From NCBI GenBank assembly GCA_963747405.1, contig CAVVFG010000015.1:1-64000 (forward strand): a stretch of DNA of 64,000 nucleotides. The letters run 5' to 3'. The notes beneath the pieces are model-generated. The model searched no databases, was not told where the DNA came from, and worked only from the letters and a program-made list of their open reading frames with translations. A program made the translations under genes and the position numbers. Shown one piece after another: positions 59,635 through 64,000 of the stretch (its first letter is position 1; each line of letters begins with the position of its first letter). The stretch comes from Fodinibacter sp963747405 (lineage in GTDB: Bacteria; Actinomycetota; Actinomycetes; Actinomycetales; Dermatophilaceae).

Positions 59635-60717
59635 GTGCCGACCCTGCAGAGCGACGACGAGCTCGTGCGCGCCACGCTCGCCGCGGTCGCTCCGGGCACC
59701 GAGCTGCGCGACGGCCTCGAGCGGATCCTGCGCGGCCGCACCGGTGCGCTCATCGTGCTCGGCAACGACAAGGTCGTCGAGACGGTGTCCACCGGTGGCT
59801 TCCCGCTCGACATCGAGTTCTCCGCCACCCGCCTGCGCGAGCTGGCGAAGATGGACGGTGGCATCGTCTGCGACCGCGAGGTCACCCGCATCCTGCGTGC
59901 CGCCACCCAGCTGGTGCCCGACCCGCGCATCGAGACCAGTGAGTCGGGCACCCGGCACCGCACGGCCGAGCGAGTGGCCAAGCAGACCGGCTTCCCGGTC
60001 ATCTCGGTCAGCCAGTCGATGCGGATCATCGCCCTCTACATCGCCGGTCGACGGGTGGTGCTCGAGGACTCCAGCGCCATCCTGTCGCGCGCCAACCAGG
60101 CCCTGCAGACGCTCGAGCGCTACAAGTCGCGCCTCGACGAGGTCACCGGCACGCTGTCCGCCCTCGAGATCGAGGACCTCGTGACCGTGCGCGACGTCGC
60201 CAACGTGCTGCAACGCCTCGAGATGGTGCGTCGCATCAAGGACGAGATCGCCGAGTACGTCGTGCAGCTCGGCACCGACGGACGCCTGCTCAGCCTCCAG
60301 CTCGAGGAGCTCACCGGCGGCCTGTCCGACGACCTGGGCCTGGTCATCCGCGACTACCTGCCTGAGGCCCGGTCCACCCTCTCGCTCGAGGAGGCGATCG
60401 CCAACCTCGAGGACATCGACTCCACCGAGCTGCTCGACCCGGCCGCCGGCGCCCGGGCGATCGGCTTCACCATCGTCGGTGACTCCCTCGACTCGTCGGT
60501 CAGTCCCCTCGGACACCGACTGCTGAGCAAGGTGCCGCGCCTGCCCGGTGCCATCGTCGACCGTCTCGTCTCGCACTTCGGCAGCCTGCAGAAGCTGCTC
60601 GCGGCCAACATCGACGATCTGATGGACGTCGACGGCGTCGGTGAGGGCCGGGCCCGCCTGGTGCGCGAGGGCCTGTCCCGGCTGGCGGAGTCGAGCATCC
60701 TCGAGCGCTACGTCTGA
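59635..60717 (+). CDS. disA: diadenylate cyclase DisA
   Basis: The 360-residue protein makes cyclic di-AMP and scans DNA. The cyclase domain covers about residues 1-145. The usual DGA motif reads DGG here (74-76, KMDGGIVCD), and the RHR motif is at 107-109 (GTRHRTAER). A helical linker follows, then a C-terminal helix-hairpin-helix domain (LDVDGVGEGRARLVREGL region, read as MDVDGVGEGRARL). The start is GTG at 59635 with GGAGG upstream. It is probably regulated with radA. Confidence 0.95.
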   Translation: MPTLQSDDELVRATLAAVAPGTELRDGLERILRGRTGALIVLGNDKVVETVSTGGFPLDIEFSATRLRELAKMDGGIVCDREVTRILRAATQLVPDPRIETSESGTRHRTAERVAKQTGFPVISVSQSMRIIALYIAGRRVVLEDSSAILSRANQALQTLERYKSRLDEVTGTLSALEIEDLVTVRDVANVLQRLEMVRRIKDEIAEYVVQLGTDGRLLSLQLEELTGGLSDDLGLVIRDYLPEARSTLSLEEAIANLEDIDSTELLDPAAGARAIGFTIVGDSLDSSVSPLGHRLLSKVPRLPGAIVDRLVSHFGSLQKLLAANIDDLMDVDGVGEGRARLVREGLSRLAESSILERYV

Positions 60718-60727
60718 CCCGTTCTCC

Positions 60728-61633
60728 GTGACCGACCGGCGCCGCCCGCTGGCCGCCCCCAGCCCCGCCCTGCTGCGCGAGCGGGTGCTCGGCTGGTACG
60801 CGGCCCATGCCCGCCCGCTGCCGTGGCGCGAGCCGTCGTGCTCGCCGTGGGGGGTGCTCGTCTCCGAGGTCATGTCGCACCAGACCCCGGTCGCCCGGGT
60901 GGAGCCGGTGTGGCGGTCGTGGCTGCAGCGGTGGCCCACCCCGGCCGACCTGGCGGCCGAGCCGCCCGGCGAGGTGGTGCGGGCGTGGGGACGGCTGGGC
61001 TACCCACGGCGTGCGCTGCGGCTGCGCGAAGCCGCGGCGGCCATCGTCGAGCGGCACGGGGGCACCGTGCCCGACGACGAGGACGCGCTGCGGGCGCTTC
61101 CCGGCGTGGGCGCCTACACCGCGGCCGCCGTGGCGGCGTTCGCCTACGGGCGGCGCAGCGTCGTCGTCGACACCAACGTGCGGCGGGTGCTGGTGCGGGT
61201 GGTCGAGGGCCGCGAGCACGCCGCACCGGCGCTGACGGCGGCCGAGTCGGCGCTCGCGGCATCCCTCGTCCCCGACGACCCGGCCACCTCGGCTATCTGG
61301 AACGTCGCCGTCATGGAGCTCGGGGCCCTGGTCTGCCAGGCACGGTCCCCGAGCTGTGAGCAGTGCCCGGTGCTCGACCTGTGCGCGTGGGTGGCGGCCG
61401 GCCGCCCGGCCCACGCAGGCCCGCCGCGCCGTGGCCAGGCGTGGCACGGCACCGACCGTCAGGTGCGCGGGGCGCTGCTGCAGCTGCTGCGCGAGCGCCC
61501 GGGGGCGGCGGCCCGGGCGTCGCTCGAGGCGGCCGGGCCCGACCCCGTGCAGGTCGACCGCTGCCTTGCCTCGCTCGTCGAGGACGGCCTGCTCGAGGCG
61601 GCCGGGCGCGGCCGCTACCGGCTTCCGCGCTGA
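60728..61633 (+). CDS. mutY: A/G-specific adenine glycosylase MutY
   Basis: The 301-residue enzyme removes adenine opposite 8-oxoguanine. The catalytic Glu47 lies in VSEVMSHQTPV, the helix-hairpin-helix is LPGVGAYTAAAVAAF, and Asp148 is in VVVDTNVRRVL. The 4Fe-4S cluster ligands are CQARSPSCEQCPVLDLC. The C-terminal MutT-like domain of longer MutY proteins is absent; a short winged-helix-like tail takes its place. The GTG start lies 10 bases after disA. Confidence 0.93.
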   Translation: MTDRRRPLAAPSPALLRERVLGWYAAHARPLPWREPSCSPWGVLVSEVMSHQTPVARVEPVWRSWLQRWPTPADLAAEPPGEVVRAWGRLGYPRRALRLREAAAAIVERHGGTVPDDEDALRALPGVGAYTAAAVAAFAYGRRSVVVDTNVRRVLVRVVEGREHAAPALTAAESALAASLVPDDPATSAIWNVAVMELGALVCQARSPSCEQCPVLDLCAWVAAGRPAHAGPPRRGQAWHGTDRQVRGALLQLLRERPGAAARASLEAAGPDPVQVDRCLASLVEDGLLEAAGRGRYRLPR

Positions 61634-61688
61634 CCGCGGGCTGGAAGCACGGTGTACCGCGCTGCGCGGTGACGTCACACTGGGTCGC

Positions 61689-62312
61689 ATGACCACGTCT
61701 GCCGCATCCGCCCGCAGCGCCGAGCCGGCCGGCGCGCCGACGCCCGAACACCGCACGGCCGAGGAGCTGGCGGCCTTCGTGCCCCAGCTGCTCCACGCCC
61801 CACGCGACGTCGGCACGCTGAAGCTGGTGGTGCGCCGCCCGGCCCCCGGGGAGCGCGAGGTGCTCGACGAGGGCGAGCTCGACCTCGCGCTCGGGCTGGT
61901 CGGTGACGGCTGGTGCGAGCGGCCCAGCAGCCGCACGGCCGACGGTGGCCCGCACCCCGACATGCAGCTCAACGTGATGAGCGCACGCATGGTCGCGTTC
62001 CTGGCGGGCGACCCGCAGCGCCGCCCGCTGGCCGGCGACCAGCTCTACCTCGACCTGGACGTCTCGCACGACAACCTGCCGGCGGGCACCCGCCTCACCA
62101 TCGCCGACCCGTCGGTGCGCGGTGCGGTCATCCAGGTCACCGAGGTGCCGCACACCGGGTGCGCCAAGTTCGTCGAGCGTTTCGGGGCCGAGGCGATGCG
62201 GTTCGTCAACGGCTCGGTCGGCCGGCCGATGCGGCTGCGCGGGCTGAACGCCCGGGTGGCGGTGCCGGGCCGGGTGCGCCCCGGTGACCGGGTGACGGTG
62301 ACTCGGCCCTGA
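61689..62312 (+). CDS. MOSC-domain protein
   Basis: The 207-residue protein resembles stand-alone MOSC domains: QLNVMSARMVAFLAGD, DQLYLDLDVSHDNLPAG and VPHTGCAKFVERFG with Cys158, the conserved Cys that binds molybdenum cofactor or sulfur. The length and single-domain layout match the YiiM-like group. The ATG is 7 bases after CACACT, a possible leaderless -10 box. The substrate is unknown. Confidence 0.85.
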   Translation: MTTSAASARSAEPAGAPTPEHRTAEELAAFVPQLLHAPRDVGTLKLVVRRPAPGEREVLDEGELDLALGLVGDGWCERPSSRTADGGPHPDMQLNVMSARMVAFLAGDPQRRPLAGDQLYLDLDVSHDNLPAGTRLTIADPSVRGAVIQVTEVPHTGCAKFVERFGAEAMRFVNGSVGRPMRLRGLNARVAVPGRVRPGDRVTVTRP

Positions 62313-62319
62313 GCCGCAC

Positions 62320-62350
62320 CGGCCCGCCCGTGGACCACGGGAGCGGGCCG
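62320..62350. terminator. hairpin after the MOSC gene
   Basis: The arms CGGCCCGC (62320-62327) and GCGGGCCG (62343-62350) enclose a second short stem (CCGTG and CACGG). The hairpin lies 7 bases beyond the stop and fits a terminator. Confidence 0.7.
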
Positions 62351-62412
62351 CCGCGCCGGGCCGGCGTCCACAGCCTCGCCCCTCCCGGCTGACGCGCGCG
62401 AGCCACCCGGCA

Positions 62413-62418
62413 TACAGT
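62413..62418 (+). promoter_or_regulatory. -10 box upstream of the secreted metallopeptidase gene
   Basis: TACAGT lies 48 bases before the GTG at 62466. A GGAAGGA ribosome site is present just before the GTG, so this transcript has a leader. Confidence 0.45.
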
Positions 62419-62465
62419 CGTGGCCGGAGCCGTGGGCAGTGGCGGCCGTGAGCACGGAAGGACCA

Positions 62466-64000
62466 GTGGTGGGGGCAGGGCGCACGCGGCGACGGGCCAC
62501 CTGGGCGGTCGCGCTCGCGGTGGGCGCCGTGCTGGTCGCCCAGCCGGCGCTGGCCGACGACGGCCTGTCGACCCGGGGCCGCAGCCGCTACGTGCTCGAC
62601 CCGAAGGCGACCACGGTCACCGGCACGGTCACCATCGACCTGCGCAACACCACGCCGAGCCGGGGCGGCGTCCTCTACTACTACGACGGGTTCACCGTGC
62701 CGGTGCCCGCCGGGGCGACTGCGCTGCGGGCCCGAAGTGGTGGGTCGTCGCTGGGTGTCTCGCTGCGGCCCAGCGACGACCCCTCGACCCGGCTCGCCCG
62801 GATCTCGTTCCCCAGGCTGGTCTACGGGAGCAGCCGCACCATCACGCTGACCTTCCAGGTGCCCGGCGAGAAGCCGCGCGCCAGAGACAGCACCCGGGTG
62901 GGGCCCGGCCACGCGAGCTTCGCCGTCTACGGTGTGGGGGATGCCGGCCGCAACACCGTCGACGTCGTGGCGCCGACGTCGATGACCTTCGTCGCGACCA
63001 GCGACGACTTCACCTCCACGCAGCACGGCACCACGACCACGCACACCTCCACGACCACCAGCGACGGCGGCGGCTCTCGGGCCGCGGTGTCGCTGCGGGA
63101 CCCGACGCGCACCGACGAGCGCACCGTCGAGGTCGACGGCACGTCGGTCGAGCTCGACGGGTTCGAGGACGACCCGGGTTGGGGGCGGTTCGTGGCCGAG
63201 CAGGTCACCAGGGGCGTCCCCGCCCTCGAGAAGCTGGTCGGCGTGCCCTGGCCGGGCGGTCTCGCGCGCATCCGTGAGGTCGACTCGCCCACCCTGCGCG
63301 GCTACGACGGGTGGTTCGACGCCGTCGACGACGAGATCGTCATCGGTGAGCAGCTCGACGCCGACCTCGTCCTGCACGAGCTCTCGCACGCCTGGGTGTC
63401 CGAGGACCGGGTCGAGCAACGGTGGATCTTCGAAGGGTTGGCCCAGGTGCTCGCCGAGCGTGCCGTCGAGAACACCGGGGGCACCGCGGACCGGCACCCG
63501 GCGGTGACCCCGGACTCCCGCGGTGCCATCGCCCTCAACGGCTGGGACGGGTCGGCCAGCGAGCGGGCCGAGAGCGTCGACGACTACGCGTACCCGGCGG
63601 CCTACGCGGCGACCACTGCGCTGGTCGGCCGGCTCGACGACGCCCGGCTGGCGGCGGTGCTCAGCGCAGCCATCCGCGGCGAGCGCGCCTACGACCCGCC
63701 AGGGACCACGGACGCCAAGGGGGGCCGCACCGACTGGAAGCGCTGGCTGGACCTGCTCGAGACCAGGGCGGGCGTCGAGGATGCCGCCCAGGTCATGCGG
63801 CGCTGGGCGCTCACCTCGCGGGAACGGGCAACTCTGGCTCCGCGGGCGGCCGCGCGCACGGCCTACGCTGAGGTCGACGCGGCCGACGGTGCCTGGTATC
63901 CACCGGAGGGCCTGCGCGACGCGATGACCGGCTGGGACTTCGGCCGTGCGGCCCGGGTGCGCGAGCAGGTGGCCGGGCTCGGAGCGGACGTGCGGGCCGT
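62466..64000 (+). CDS. secreted zinc metallopeptidase-like protein, 3' end beyond the window
   Basis: An uninterrupted frame of 511 codons runs to the window edge. It begins with a signal peptide (basic RTRRRATWAVALAVGAVLVA, cleavage near ALADD). Residues 40-270 look like a beta-rich domain. HEXXH is present at 304-308 (VLHELSHAWVSED), with a downstream Glu323 in WIFEGLAQ, the pattern of gluzincin peptidases. No peptidase family could be named. A GGAAGGA site precedes a GTG-GTG pair; either may be the start. The C-terminal part may contain a membrane anchor beyond the window. Confidence 0.75.
   Translation, partial: MVGAGRTRRRATWAVALAVGAVLVAQPALADDGLSTRGRSRYVLDPKATTVTGTVTIDLRNTTPSRGGVLYYYDGFTVPVPAGATALRARSGGSSLGVSLRPSDDPSTRLARISFPRLVYGSSRTITLTFQVPGEKPRARDSTRVGPGHASFAVYGVGDAGRNTVDVVAPTSMTFVATSDDFTSTQHGTTTTHTSTTTSDGGGSRAAVSLRDPTRTDERTVEVDGTSVELDGFEDDPGWGRFVAEQVTRGVPALEKLVGVPWPGGLARIREVDSPTLRGYDGWFDAVDDEIVIGEQLDADLVLHELSHAWVSEDRVEQRWIFEGLAQVLAERAVENTGGTADRHPAVTPDSRGAIALNGWDGSASERAESVDDYAYPAAYAATTALVGRLDDARLAAVLSAAIRGERAYDPPGTTDAKGGRTDWKRWLDLLETRAGVEDAAQVMRRWALTSRERATLAPRAAARTAYAEVDAADGAWYPPEGLRDAMTGWDFGRAARVREQVAGLGADVRA

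Noticed and set aside
57295..60939. A 1214-codon open frame antisense to rplI, radA and disA
   Set aside because: It is the mirror of three well-supported genes in very GC-rich DNA; the translation is Gly/Ala/Arg/Asp/Val-rich without any fold signature.

Overview
The window is about 64 kb of very GC-rich DNA and holds the replication-origin neighbourhood of an actinobacterial chromosome. Gene order, GTG starts, TANNNT -10 boxes with leaderless starts, a MurJ / pseudokinase / SigM / TrxB / TrxA block, DciA and an Ino1-PadR-PonA block all point to Actinomycetota, possibly an Intrasporangiaceae-like micrococcalean. No 16S rRNA or other marker fixes the genus. No tRNA, rRNA or CRISPR array was found.

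Layout: (1) 1-5.6 kb: a DUF3566 membrane protein, gyrA and gyrB on the minus strand. (2) 5.6-26.6 kb: a block of about 20 kb lying between gyrB and dciA-recF, genes that are usually adjacent. It has a thioesterase and a GNAT protein, an M4 protease that appears fused to its own emfourin-type inhibitor, and a complete phenol meta-cleavage pathway. The lower pathway is encoded by a hydratase, acetaldehyde dehydrogenase, aldolase, decarboxylase, tautomerase and semialdehyde dehydrogenase. The upper pathway is encoded by a ferredoxin, catechol 2,3-dioxygenase, a GlcG/HbpS-like protein, an unknown protein and phenol hydroxylase L-M-N-O-P. Two IclR regulators sit between the two operons, and three matching 17-bp palindromes (GTTCC-N7-GGAAC) lie at the two operon heads and at the IclR pair. 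(3) 26.6-33.4 kb: dciA, recF, gnd, dnaN, oriC with DnaA boxes, dnaA. (4) 33.4-40.2 kb: rpmH, rnpA, yidD, yidC, khpB, rsmG, parA and parB with four parS sites. (5) 40.3-47.7 kb, minus strand: trxA, trxB, a putative anti-sigma factor, sigM, an MviN-type pseudokinase, murJ and a NUDIX hydrolase. (6) 47.8-64 kb: CCA transferase, PP2C phosphatase with a leader peptide, ino1, padR, ponA, a membrane glycosyltransferase-like protein, rpsF-ssb-rpsR-rplI, radA, disA, mutY, a MOSC protein and a secreted metallopeptidase cut by the window end.

How the genes work together: phenol is hydroxylated to catechol, cleaved by the dioxygenase (kept active by the ferredoxin), and passed through the oxalocrotonate branch to pyruvate and acetyl-CoA. 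No hydrolase of the DmpD type is present, so only the dehydrogenase branch is encoded here. The remaining genes are chromosome maintenance, envelope and ribosome functions, most of them transcribed away from oriC. Several long intergenic palindromes and two small dispersed repeat families lie between genes and also inside the phenol hydroxylase operon.
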